Source of the DNA: a virus
Length of the DNA stretch: 27,718 nt
IMG/VR virus record: IMGVR_UViG_3300032315_000106
Span: 1-27,718 of that record
Direction: 5' to 3' (one strand)
The translations under genes and the position numbers were made by a program. Below are positions 7,204-14,162 of this stretch, in pieces. The notes beneath the pieces are model-generated. The model saw nothing but the letters and a program-made list of their open reading frames with translations. It ran no database searches and was not told where the DNA came from. How positions within the stretch are numbered: the stretch's first letter is position 1; each line of letters opens with the position of its first letter.

Positions 7204-7743
7204 TTATTTAATATAATTTAAAAACTCGTGTCTTGGTTCTCCATTCTTAAATATCCCTAATAGCTTTGATGTAATTGTCCAAGTATCGTGCTTCTTAACT
7301 CCTCTCATACACATACATAAATGCTGCGCTTTTAAAGATACTGCCACACCTTTAGGGTCAAGTTCTTCCATCAACCTTTCTGCTATCTGTGTTGTTATAC
7401 GTTCTTGGTTTTGAAACCTATTAGCGTATAGGTCTACTGTTCTTGCTAATTTAGATAAGCCTACTATCTTATTATTAGGTACATAAGCAACTGCTGCAGT
7501 CCCAAAGAAAGGTGCGGTATGGTGTTCGCATAAAGAATAAAAAGGTATGTCTTTTTGTATAATCATTTCATCAGTACCTTCTCCGTCAAAAGTTGTAAAG
7601 TTAAATTCTTTTGGTTCTAAGAATTCACGCATAAATTTTATATAACGTTTAGGTGTTTCTTTTAAACCTTCTCTATCTGGGTTCTCGCCAAGTTCTGCTA
7701 ATATTTGTTTAAAGTGCCATTCAGGGCTATTTATTTGATACAT
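7204..7743 (-). CDS. folE: GTP cyclohydrolase I (FolE type)
   Basis: Converts GTP to dihydroneopterin triphosphate, the first step towards 7-deazaguanines. I start it at MYQINSPEWHF (179 aa), 1 nt after the queE stop; a longer in-frame extension to 7818 lies wholly inside queE and has no family resemblance. Zinc and active-site residues are present: LCEHH (Cys72, His75) and AQHLCMC (His141, Cys143). VGLSKLARTVDLYANRFQNQ and RITTQIAE match the conserved core. It closes the modification operon just before the terminase genes. No folate genes accompany it, so its product most likely feeds QueD. Confidence 0.93.
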   Translation of the reverse strand: MYQINSPEWHFKQILAELGENPDREGLKETPKRYIKFMREFLEPKEFNFTTFDGEGTDEMIIQKDIPFYSLCEHHTAPFFGTAAVAYVPNNKIVGLSKLARTVDLYANRFQNQERITTQIAERLMEELDPKGVAVSLKAQHLCMCMRGVKKHDTWTITSKLLGIFKNGEPRHEFLNYIK

Positions 7744-7744
7744 A

Positions 7745-8470
7745 TTATACTCCTGTTTTTTTGTTCCATATTTCAATATGTAACCTATTAGTAAATTTAA
7801 TATAATTAGTTTTAGCAATTTCTGCTACTATTTCTTTTGATTTTATTAATTCATCTTGACTGCTTCCTGATGGCATTAACCATACCTTACTTCTATCTAC
7901 TATATCCATATAGAACTTTTTAACTTCCTCCCAATCTTTATCTGTTGTTAATACAAATTTAAATGCAGTATTGTATTTATTTAAAATTGCAATAGCATTA
8001 GTATTATATGTCTTTAATAAAGGCATTCCGCTATTAGCTAATTTAGGGCTACAATTCCATTGATTAACTAAATTGCTTAAATCTTGTCTTGGCTCTATAC
8101 TACCGTTTGTTTCAATCTCTACATAACAATTATCATTATAATTACTTCTAACGTATTTAATAAATTCTATTACATTATTTTGTTGCATTAATGGCTCACC
8201 GCCTGTTACAATTAAATTAGCACCTTTTTTTATTGCTTCAATACAATCTTCTGGTAATATGTCTTTTAATTCTTTTGCTCTACTTTTCATCCAGACCTCT
8301 ATTGTATCGCATCTCCAAGTTGCACCGTCGTATAACTTACCGTCTCTTTGTGTACCTTCTCCCCCACACATTAAATTGCAACCTCCTAATCTTACAAAGA
8401 CTGCAGGATAACCTGTTGTTGGTCCCTCACCTTGTATTGAATAAAATACTTCACTAATTGATAGCTTCAT
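7745..8470 (-). CDS. queE: 7-carboxy-7-deazaguanine synthase (radical SAM)
   Basis: Rearranges CPH4 (the QueD product) to CDG using radical SAM chemistry. I start it at MKLSISEVFYSIQGEG (241 aa), the usual QueE beginning; the 12-codon extension to 8506 lies inside queD. SAM binding is shown by VTGGEPLMQ (residues 88-96). The [4Fe-4S] cysteines are unusually placed: Cys31, Cys35 and Cys54, giving CX3CX18C instead of CX3CX2C or the CX14CX2C reported for Burkholderia QueE; the last sits in the familiar WRCDT context. It overlaps queD by 17 nt and leads into folE. Assignment is firm; the cluster spacing deserves a check. Confidence 0.92.
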   Translation of the reverse strand: MKLSISEVFYSIQGEGPTTGYPAVFVRLGGCNLMCGGEGTQRDGKLYDGATWRCDTIEVWMKSRAKELKDILPEDCIEAIKKGANLIVTGGEPLMQQNNVIEFIKYVRSNYNDNCYVEIETNGSIEPRQDLSNLVNQWNCSPKLANSGMPLLKTYNTNAIAILNKYNTAFKFVLTTDKDWEEVKKFYMDIVDRSKVWLMPSGSSQDELIKSKEIVAEIAKTNYIKFTNRLHIEIWNKKTGV

Positions 8471-8855
8471 AAATAACGTTTGATGTTTTTGTTTCTGCCA
8501 ATTCAATTTTAGTTATTGGCAAATTAGTTTTAATTTGATTAAATATCCATAGTGCCATATTCTCAGCACTTGTTTCAAATGGTAATTTAATATAAGGTTC
8601 GTTTAACAAATCTAAAGCATTGCACAAAGTATCTTCTTTATGTAATAATAAATAATGGTCATATTGTTTTATTATAGGTTCTACTATTTTATCTATATCA
8701 CTAAACAACATTGTAACACCATTTGTTAATTCAGTAAATTTAAAGTGACATATAACATTATAAGTATGTCCGTGCAATCTGCCGCATTTTACTCCTGCTT
8801 CTTTATTTCTGTGTGCAGCGTAAAAATGATATTTTTTTTCTATAATCATAACCAA
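8454..8855 (-). CDS. queD: 6-carboxy-tetrahydropterin synthase
   Basis: Converts dihydroneopterin triphosphate to CPH4. The 133-aa length fits the PTPS/QueD fold. Zinc ligands are His15 (FYAAH) and His28/His30 (GRLHGHTY); the catalytic Cys24 precedes them (GVKCGRLHGH), as in QueD. Asp66-His67 (QYDHYLL) and Glu121 (AETKTSN) complete the active site. It overlaps queC by 10 nt and queE by 17 nt, so all are co-translated. Either ATG at the N-terminus (M1 or M3) is possible. Confidence 0.93.
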   Translation of the reverse strand: MVMIIEKKYHFYAAHRNKEAGVKCGRLHGHTYNVICHFKFTELTNGVTMLFSDIDKIVEPIIKQYDHYLLLHKEDTLCNALDLLNEPYIKLPFETSAENMALWIFNQIKTNLPITKIELAETKTSNVIYEAIN

Positions 8856-9520
8856 CCTTTTTCTTTTGCTTCGTAATAACCTTTAGCTCTTAATTCTGTT
8901 GCAGGATTATCAATATCTCCAAAACCCCATTCATTTTTATTTAAACTTCCATTATAATCAGTCATTGTATAATCAATAATAATGTCTAAGCAATTTAATT
9001 CTTTAGCAAGTTTCCAAGTCTCTGCTTTAGTAATATACATTAGTGGAGTGTGTATTCTATAATCTCCTGTTCCCATTCCTAAAGACAATGTTGTTTGTAA
9101 GCTATCCATTGTTACTTTTCTGCAATCAGGGTATCCCGAAAAATCTGTTTGGCAAACTCCTGTTACTATATCGTTACATCCTAACTCAGCTCCGATTGAA
9201 GCAGCAATAGTTAAAAATAAAAGATTTCTACCGCTTGTAAAAGATGCAGGTAGGTTTTCGTTTAAATAGCTTTTTTGATTATGGTCAGTATTCATAGTTA
9301 AACTGCTATTTGCTAATAAGCCTTTTACATTTAATACTTTGTAACTAACACCTGCTAATTCTGCTATCTGTGCAGCTTTAACTAATTCTACATTATGCAT
9401 CTGTCCATAATTAAAACCTATTGCATAAACTTCTTTAAAATTTTTCTTTGCCCAATATAAACAAGTAGTAGAGTCTTGTCCACCACTTAATAAAACTATT
9501 GCTTTACTACTTTGTTTCAT
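8846..9520 (-). CDS. queC: QueC-like 7-cyano-7-deazaguanine synthase with degenerate zinc site
   Basis: A 224-aa PP-loop enzyme: VLLSGGQDSTT (residues 9-19) binds ATP, and NYGQMHNVEL, FTSGRNLLFL, VTGVCQTDFSGYPDCR and RIHTPL match the QueC core. QueC converts CDG, through the amide ADG, to preQ0. In canonical QueC the C-terminal region carries four zinc cysteines (a Cys before YNG, then a Cys-rich GCGxCxxC block before LR-x-GY). Here that region (residues 186-215) reads TMTDYNG ... WGFGDIDNPATELRAKGY with no cysteine. The fold may be stabilised without zinc, or the product may differ. It follows a 51-aa HTH-like gene and precedes queD. Confidence 0.88.
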   Translation of the reverse strand: MKQSSKAIVLLSGGQDSTTCLYWAKKNFKEVYAIGFNYGQMHNVELVKAAQIAELAGVSYKVLNVKGLLANSSLTMNTDHNQKSYLNENLPASFTSGRNLLFLTIAASIGAELGCNDIVTGVCQTDFSGYPDCRKVTMDSLQTTLSLGMGTGDYRIHTPLMYITKAETWKLAKELNCLDIIIDYTMTDYNGSLNKNEWGFGDIDNPATELRAKGYYEAKEKGWL

Positions 9521-9662
9521 TCTTTTTAATTTTATTAATTTGTATGTTAACTGTTGTTTTGTGAAAACCTAATTTGATTATCTCCTCTTTTGTTTTACCA
9601 TCAGAATGTAATTTTAAAATTGTTTTAATTTTAGTACCTCGTTCGTTGTTTTGTGTGTTCAT
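9507..9662 (-). CDS. small HTH-like protein in the modification operon (51 aa)
   Basis: A 51-residue basic frame starting MNTQNNERGTKIKTILKL and filling the gap between dpdA and queC; its stop lies 14 nt inside queC. Residues 12-45 (ILKLHSDGKTKEEIIKLG, then KTTVNIQINKIK) have helix-turn-helix spacing like short resolvase- or transposase-type HTH domains. It could be a regulator of the modification operon. The leader upstream of the ATG is A-rich. Confidence 0.5.
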   Translation of the reverse strand: MNTQNNERGTKIKTILKLHSDGKTKEEIIKLGFHKTTVNIQINKIKKNETK

Positions 9663-9676
9663 TTTTTTAGTTTTTG

Positions 9677-10408
9677 TTATAAAAAGTTTTCTGCGTATTT
9701 TGAAAATTTAACCCACTCATTAAAGTTATTAAGAGCAGTCATATTTGTTTTAACTCTTTGTCCAATTCCTTTATTTTGTTTTTTCATTGTTTTACCATCG
9801 AACCAATATACTGCTCCAAATCTATTACCTGATAACCAACTTGTTGAATCAACTGAATAAAATTTATATTTTTCTAAACCTTTTAAATTAGTAAAACCTA
9901 GTCCGTGTACTTTAGTATTATTTTCTTTAGCTATTTTAAGTAAATGATTAAATACATCGTATTCACCTCTTTTAATTTCTTGTGTAACAATTCCTCCTAT
10001 TGCTACATAATCATAATCCTTACACATTTTTTTCCAATATTCTAAACCTCTTGACTTATGCCATACGGGTATACTTTTTTTATTAGTTAAATTTTCAAGT
10101 AAACTTCTTAATCTCTCAACCTCTTTTATTCCAACAATTACATCAATATCTAATTCAAAAAAGTAATTTACATTATAATCGTTTATAAATTTAGCATATT
10201 TTTTTATATAATCATTCCAATCTACCTCGCCATTTACTTTTGACATAAATGTAAAAGCTCCGCTATCTAATAAAAACATATTATATTTATGTATATTTTT
10301 CTCTTCACCTTTAATATATACAAAGCTTTCTAATCTATAGAAGTCAAAAAAATCTCTATTTTCCCAACAATGTCTATTCCATCCAGAACCAGCTAAAAAT
10401 ATTCTCAT
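9677..10408 (-). CDS. dpdA: DpdA-like DNA 7-deazaguanine transglycosylase
   Basis: A 243-aa protein of the tRNA-guanine transglycosylase superfamily that would exchange guanine in phage DNA for a 7-deazaguanine base. Visible TIM-barrel motifs in order: LLDSGAFTF (residues 46-54), FFELDIDVIVG (83-93), PVWHKSRG (114-121), VAIGGI (135-140), VHGLGFTN (167-174) and SVDSTSW (185-191). The conserved aspartates in DSGAF and ELDID suit catalysis. It is shorter than bacterial DpdA, as is usual for phage forms, and lacks the classical TGT zinc site. It overlaps the ParB-like gene (ATGA) and precedes the queCDE-folE genes, so substrate synthesis and insertion are co-expressed. Confidence 0.82.
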   Translation of the reverse strand: MRIFLAGSGWNRHCWENRDFFDFYRLESFVYIKGEEKNIHKYNMFLLDSGAFTFMSKVNGEVDWNDYIKKYAKFINDYNVNYFFELDIDVIVGIKEVERLRSLLENLTNKKSIPVWHKSRGLEYWKKMCKDYDYVAIGGIVTQEIKRGEYDVFNHLLKIAKENNTKVHGLGFTNLKGLEKYKFYSVDSTSWLSGNRFGAVYWFDGKTMKKQNKGIGQRVKTNMTALNNFNEWVKFSKYAENFL

Positions 10409-10941
10409 AATCCTAATAAATTATAAATTGCATCTTCAGGAGTTTTACCGTGTTTTAATAACTCTGCTTTAACACTATCACATTCTTCTAAAGTATACTC
10501 AAGTATTATTTTACCTGTTGGTAATTTACTATCAATTTTACTATCTTCAAAGAATTCTTCTAAATTAATATTTGAATTAAAATTAGGTATATCTAATCCC
10601 CAATTTTCAAGTTCTTCTGCATCCCAATTATTAGCAAGGTCATCCCAATCCCATTCTCCATAGCCTACGTTGTCTTTAACTATAAACTCTTTTTGCTGCT
10701 GCTCGGTTAGTTCACTTGCTTTGATAATAGGTATATCTTTAAGTCCTGCTTCTTTACAAGCCTTTAATCTCATATTGCCACCAAGCACAACCATATCGTC
10801 ATTAACTACAATAGGTCTAAGTTTTAGCATCTGAGGGAACTCGTTAATTGACTTTACGAGCTTTGCAAACTTATCGTCCTTAATTATTCTTGGGTTGTTA
10901 GGGTTTGCTTTTACTGTGTTGATTGGTACATTTTGTATCAT
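10405..10941 (-). CDS. ParB/Srx-like domain protein
   Basis: A 178-aa protein with an N-terminal ParB/sulfiredoxin-like fold: PINTVKANPNNPRII (residues 6-20) and the nucleotide-binding VVLGGNMRLKACKEAG (51-66). A middle acidic, Trp-rich part (GEWDWDDLANNWD) is followed by a C-terminal helical domain. Members can be CTP-dependent DNA-binding proteins or nucleases, and stand-alone phage copies often sit beside DNA-modification genes. Its stop overlaps the dpdA start (ATGA) and its start overlaps the previous stop. A role in DNA handling for the modification step is inferred from context. Confidence 0.75.
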   Translation of the reverse strand: MIQNVPINTVKANPNNPRIIKDDKFAKLVKSINEFPQMLKLRPIVVNDDMVVLGGNMRLKACKEAGLKDIPIIKASELTEQQQKEFIVKDNVGYGEWDWDDLANNWDAEELENWGLDIPNFNSNINLEEFFEDSKIDSKLPTGKIILEYTLEECDSVKAELLKHGKTPEDAIYNLLGL

Positions 10942-11159
10942 AGTATTCCGTTTATTATGTCGTTTGCTTCGTCGATTGCGTCTTCTTGGTCAAGGTAAGT
11001 ATCTACATCTGCTATGTGCTTATTTATTAAAGTTTCTGCCATTGAGTACGTGTAGTGTCCTATTGTGGTCATATCGTCTCCATCTTTACCCGTCTTACAT
11101 ACTGCTAAGAAGTAAACTTTGTGAGTTAATAAATACCATATAGCCCATAACTTTCTCAT
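10938..11159 (-). CDS. hypothetical protein (73 aa)
   Basis: A 73-aa protein starting MRKLWAIWYLLTHKVYFLAV. After an aromatic-rich N-terminus comes a predicted helical, acidic C-terminus (IADVDTYLDQEDAIDEANDI). It overlaps both neighbours by ATGA, so it is surely translated in this operon. I recall similar small proteins beside ParB-like genes of Bacteroidetes phages but know no function. The N-terminus looks like a short beta hairpin rather than a membrane helix. Confidence 0.55.
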   Translation of the reverse strand: MRKLWAIWYLLTHKVYFLAVCKTGKDGDDMTTIGHYTYSMAETLINKHIADVDTYLDQEDAIDEANDIINGIL

Positions 11160-11278
11160 CTTCCTTGACCTCTATATGCTTTTTCTCTTGGCGTGTGCTT
11201 GTTAAAGGACTTCTTTGCAGACCCTCTTTTGCGTTTGCCAAAGCTAACTTTGTTATTGTTCTCTTTAATCTTTGCCAT
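11156..11278 (-). CDS. small, very basic protein (40 aa)
   Basis: A 40-residue frame starting MAKIKENNNKVSFGKRKRG and ending in AYRGQGR, with more than a third Lys/Arg and no hydrophobic core. Its ATG lies 14 nt inside the HNH gene and its TGA overlaps the next ATG (ATGA). The RGQGR end and basic composition suggest nucleic-acid binding or a disordered adaptor. I recall similar short basic proteins in flavobacterial phages; function unknown. Confidence 0.5.
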   Translation of the reverse strand: MAKIKENNNKVSFGKRKRGSAKKSFNKHTPREKAYRGQGR

Positions 11279-11519
11279 AATTATTTGCGTGTATCTCTTT
11301 TAAAAACTCTTTATATTGTTTTTTGTCTCCGTATTCTATGTGGCACTTCCTACAAAGTCCCATTAGGTTTTCTATTGTGTCCTTCTCATTTGTGCCACCC
11401 ATACCCCTCGCAACTATGTGATGCACATCAACTGCTTGTGCGCCACACACTTCACAGGGAACGAAGTCAGTTTTTTTATACCCCATTCCCTGCAAATATA
11501 TTTGTGTGTGTTTCCTCAT
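11265..11519 (-). CDS. HNH endonuclease-type protein (84 aa)
   Basis: A compact HNH domain: zinc pair CEVC (Cys22, Cys25), catalytic VHHIVARG (His33-His34), the central Asn51 (IENLMGLC) and the second pair CRKCH (Cys56, Cys59, His60). At 84 aa it is the bare domain. In many phages HNH proteins next to terminase assist packaging cleavage; here it lies about 4 kb upstream of the terminase and at the head of the DNA-modification operon, so nicking of DNA for modification or packaging are both possible. Confidence 0.85.
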   Translation of the reverse strand: MRKHTQIYLQGMGYKKTDFVPCEVCGAQAVDVHHIVARGMGGTNEKDTIENLMGLCRKCHIEYGDKKQYKEFLKEIHANNYGKD

Positions 11520-11560
11520 AGCTATCCCATTAAATTTTCCGTTGATTAATAATTAAAAAT

Positions 11561-12562
11561 TTAACTATGAGAAATTAGTTTATTATAAATATAAGTTCTG
11601 TCTAAATTTATCTCATCAAAGTTATACTTCTTTTGGCAAAACTCAAACAACTTTTGTCCGCTTTCCTTTCGCATATCCGCATCACTTACCAAATCTCTTA
11701 TATGTTTATACCAATCCTTTTGGCTTTTAACGTAATGCACGGGCATATCTAAGTAAGGATTGACGTGGCTAACTATTGCAGGGTTCTTTTTAGCAGCAGT
11801 TTCTAATACCTTTAGATTGGATTTCATAGCATTGAACTTGTTATCTACCAATGGTATAACTGAAATGTCTGAGTCCGTATATGCTCCCATATATTCCGTA
11901 ACCCTTGCATAGTTATAAATCGTAGGGTTTAGCTTTAAACCACAAGTGAAGCTATCAATCATTTTATCCCAAATAGGTTTCTCCGCATCGTTGTACCCTG
12001 CTATTACAGTTCTTATATTCATACCTTGTAACCTTTTAAACGGCTGCCTAAGTATTTCAATATCCCTTTCGTGCGTTCCGCTACCGCTCCAGAATAATCT
12101 AACCTTGTAATCTTCGGTCTTGTTATCCTGAAACTGCTCTTGCCCATAAGGTAAAGCGTTTGGTAATATGTGAACGTTCTTATTGTAAGGGCTTATCTCT
12201 GCTGCTAACCTTTCGTGTGTGCAGGTACAAAGGTCAGCTATCTTTAAGTAGTCGGTAATCTGTTTGCCGATGTTATTGTATTTGTATCGGTAATATAACA
12301 AATGGCTTTCGCTAAGTTCCCAATGGTCATCGTTATCGACTACTAACTTAAAGCCGTACTTAGTGCGCCAAGTGTCCATTTGCTTTGCATCAATCTCGTT
12401 AAGCATTCTATTCATTAACACAATATCCCAACCTTGCTCTAATAGTTCGTCATTCAATACATCGGTAATAAGTGCGTACTCTTTTTCTAAGTGTACTATC
12501 GGCATCATAATTCTATGCAGTCCTACGCCTGAGTTGGCAGAAGTTATACAAAGTATTCGCAT
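11561..12562 (-). CDS. glycosyltransferase, GT-B/GT4-like
   Basis: About 333 aa from my chosen start MRILCITSANSGVGLHR. A 15-codon extension to 12607 lies inside the preceding gene and is unlike the family, so I omit it. The Rossmann-like N-domain (RILCITSANSGVGLHRI) and a C-domain with VRLFWSGSGTHERDIE, RTVIAGYND and the donor-site-like ISVIPLVDNKFNAMKSNLKVLE strongly suggest a GT-B enzyme that adds a nucleotide-sugar moiety. It overlaps the GT-A gene by 19 nt and acts with it and the acyltransferase. Target (host surface glycan, virion protein or modified base) cannot be read from the sequence. Confidence 0.8.
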   Translation of the reverse strand: MRILCITSANSGVGLHRIMMPIVHLEKEYALITDVLNDELLEQGWDIVLMNRMLNEIDAKQMDTWRTKYGFKLVVDNDDHWELSESHLLYYRYKYNNIGKQITDYLKIADLCTCTHERLAAEISPYNKNVHILPNALPYGQEQFQDNKTEDYKVRLFWSGSGTHERDIEILRQPFKRLQGMNIRTVIAGYNDAEKPIWDKMIDSFTCGLKLNPTIYNYARVTEYMGAYTDSDISVIPLVDNKFNAMKSNLKVLETAAKKNPAIVSHVNPYLDMPVHYVKSQKDWYKHIRDLVSDADMRKESGQKLFEFCQKKYNFDEINLDRTYIYNKLISHS

Positions 12563-13227
12563 CTTATATTCTTTTGGTTGTGGTATATGTCTTGGTATTT
12601 TTCCCATACGCTTTGCGCCCGTCCTAAACTTTCGTCCTTCATTCGTCTGTACTCCGTTCCGTTGCCGACATCGTGTCCTATGTGTTCTGACCTCATATCC
12701 GGAAGGTAATAATTAGTATAGCCTGATATTGTTGCTCGTTCCCCGTAATCTCTGTCTTGCATTCCGTAAGGGTCATAGGCTTCATTGTAACCCCCAACCG
12801 CATCTATAAGTTCACGAGTAATAAAGTTATCGCCAAAGGGTGTATGTGTTTTATGTACCCCGTCTATTAATGGCGGCAAATCTTCTACGCAATGTATTCC
12901 TATTATGCCTGTCTTTTCTATTCGTTGTGCAAACAAAACAAACTTAGCTAACCAATCTTGCGGTAATAAAATATCATTAGCTAATAAACAAACCGCATCA
13001 TAGTTTTGGGTTATGCGTAACCCTGCGTTTACTCCAGCTGCTATGCCCCTCTTTTCTTTTGACAAGTCATAACCGGCAAACGGGTAGTTAAAGTTTTCGT
13101 GTGTGTCGCTGCCGTTATCTATTAAGAAGCAATCGGCATTGTAACCAGAGTTAAAAAAGTTTTGCTTAATTACACGCTGAGTTAAATCGTGTCTGTTTTG
13201 CGCAAGTAATAAAATAGCTACTTTCAT
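12544..13227 (-). CDS. glycosyltransferase, GT-A/GT2-like
   Basis: A 227-aa GT2-type enzyme. The N-terminal VAILLLAQNRHDLTQRVI and FLIDNGSDTHENF match the nucleotide-sugar-binding half. CLLANDILLP (residues 80-89) contains Asn84-Asp85 where GT2 enzymes carry DxD for the metal. The GIIGIHCVEDL stretch, GGYNEAYDPYGMQDRDY and the C-terminal helix complete a typical small GT-A fold. Its start overlaps the previous stop and its end overlaps the GT-B gene, so the sugar genes are one unit. Membrane segments are absent, so it acts in the cytoplasm. Sugar specificity is unknown. Confidence 0.82.
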   Translation of the reverse strand: MKVAILLLAQNRHDLTQRVIKQNFFNSGYNADCFLIDNGSDTHENFNYPFAGYDLSKEKRGIAAGVNAGLRITQNYDAVCLLANDILLPQDWLAKFVLFAQRIEKTGIIGIHCVEDLPPLIDGVHKTHTPFGDNFITRELIDAVGGYNEAYDPYGMQDRDYGERATISGYTNYYLPDMRSEHIGHDVGNGTEYRRMKDESLGRAQSVWEKYQDIYHNQKNIRCEYFV

Positions 13228-13706
13228 TATCTTATGTTTGATCCTATTTCTCTTGCAGGTACTCCTGCATATTTAGTATTTGGTTTTGCATCTCCTTTAA
13301 CAAAGGCACTTGCGCCAATCATACAATTCTCTCCGATGTTTGCAAACTGGTGTAAAACTGCGTTAAGTCCTATATTAGCACCTTTATCTACAATAGAATG
13401 CCCACCTATTTTTGCTCCGCAGCTAATTGTTACATTGTCTAAGATTGTGCAATCGTGTCCGATGTGTGCGTGTTTCATTATAAAACAATTATTTCCTATA
13501 AAGGTGTCTATCTCAGTACCTGCGTCTATTGTTACAAGTCCTGTAATAACATTGTTATCGCCTATGTATACTTTGCCTTTTTCTTTATTCCAAAACTTCT
13601 TATGTTCGGCAGGGTCTCCGATAATACAATAAGCACCAATGTAGTTGCCGTCTCCAATAATTACGTTATCGCCAATTATAGCGGTAGGGTGGATAAAGTT
13701 AGCCAT
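13227..13706 (-). CDS. left-handed beta-helix (hexapeptide) acyltransferase, LpxA/Neu-like
   Basis: A 159-aa protein made of hexapeptide repeats that build a left-handed beta helix: FIHPTAIIGDNVIIGDG, IGDNNVITGLVTI and IGHDCTILDNVTI. AHIGHDC holds the histidine position used as general base in LpxA-like acyltransferases. It ends in YAGVPAREIGS, the usual loop of sugar O- or N-acetyltransferases. It would acylate a sugar or nucleotide-sugar for the two glycosyltransferases that follow. It overlaps the 79-aa gene upstream by 8 nt and abuts the next start. Substrate cannot be told. Confidence 0.88.
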   Translation of the reverse strand: MANFIHPTAIIGDNVIIGDGNYIGAYCIIGDPAEHKKFWNKEKGKVYIGDNNVITGLVTIDAGTEIDTFIGNNCFIMKHAHIGHDCTILDNVTISCGAKIGGHSIVDKGANIGLNAVLHQFANIGENCMIGASAFVKGDAKPNTKYAGVPAREIGSNIR

Positions 13707-13938
13707 TCTTTTTTTTATTTTTAGGTTGTAAATCGTACCATTCGTAAAGCCTTTTAATCATATCAAATATACAATGGCTGCACCATACTGTCAATATAAA
13801 ATCTGGACTCATATACTTGCGGTATATATGCTCGTACATTTTTAAGATGTCTAAATCTATATTACGCACATAGCCGTTCTGCACCATTTCATAATTGGTT
13901 CTATGTAGGTCTAAATAATTTTGGTGTTCTATTTCCAT
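13699..13938 (-). CDS. hypothetical protein (79 aa)
   Basis: I start this at MEIEHQNYLDLHRTNYEM, which overlaps the previous gene by 10 nt; the longer frame to 14070 adds a Cys-rich stretch that is a shadow of that gene. The 79-aa product is helical and aromatic (ILKMYEHIYRKYMSPDFIL) with a CSHC pair (WCSHCIFDM) and a Lys-rich end. Its position before the acyltransferase and after a small membrane protein suggests an accessory role, but no family is recognised. Confidence 0.55.
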   Translation of the reverse strand: MEIEHQNYLDLHRTNYEMVQNGYVRNIDLDILKMYEHIYRKYMSPDFILTVWCSHCIFDMIKRLYEWYDLQPKNKKKNG

Positions 13939-14162
13939 AAGTTCCACATTAGTTTTGATAGTAAAGGTGCTAACACTCCTGGTATAAATACAAACGCAAA
14001 TACATCTGTACATATTGCAGGTAGTAAATATAAAACTAATCCTACCCAAGCTGCTAAACAACTTGTGCAACTAAAAGGCTTGTAATCTAAATACCATTTT
14101 CTGTGAAACTGATGTATCTCTACAAAGAATATTGCAAAGCATACTGCTGCGATAATTATCAT
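13929..14162 (-). CDS. small membrane protein, DUF1360-like (77 aa)
   Basis: A 77-aa protein with two hydrophobic segments: residues 1-14 (MIIIAAVCFAIFFVE) and about 37-66 (AAWVGLVLYLLPAI, VFAFVFIPGVLAPLL). Between them lies KPFSCTSCLAAW, which resembles the Cys-pair motif of DUF1360-type phage membrane proteins. It overlaps the sigma-like gene upstream (ATGA) and the 79-aa gene downstream. Its role is unknown; a membrane-anchored partner for the surface-sugar enzymes or a superinfection factor would fit. Confidence 0.55.
   Translation of the reverse strand: MIIIAAVCFAIFFVEIHQFHRKWYLDYKPFSCTSCLAAWVGLVLYLLPAICTDVFAFVFIPGVLAPLLSKLMWNLWK

Noticed and set aside
7744-7818. N-terminal extension of FolE
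   Set aside because: The 25 extra codons lie entirely within queE and encode a hydrophobic stretch not seen in GTP cyclohydrolases; MYQINSPEW fits the family start.
12563-12607. N-terminal extension of the GT-B enzyme
   Set aside because: Overlaps the end of the preceding gene and adds a Pro/Lys-rich leader; MRILCITSANSG fits the usual fold start.
13234-13632. Plus-strand 132-codon frame opposite the acyltransferase gene
   Set aside because: It is antisense to a clear hexapeptide-repeat gene, has no coupling or homology-like features, and its composition mirrors the opposite strand's repeats.
13939-14070. Extended start of the 79-aa gene
   Set aside because: The Cys-rich residues are an out-of-frame reading of the preceding membrane-protein gene.
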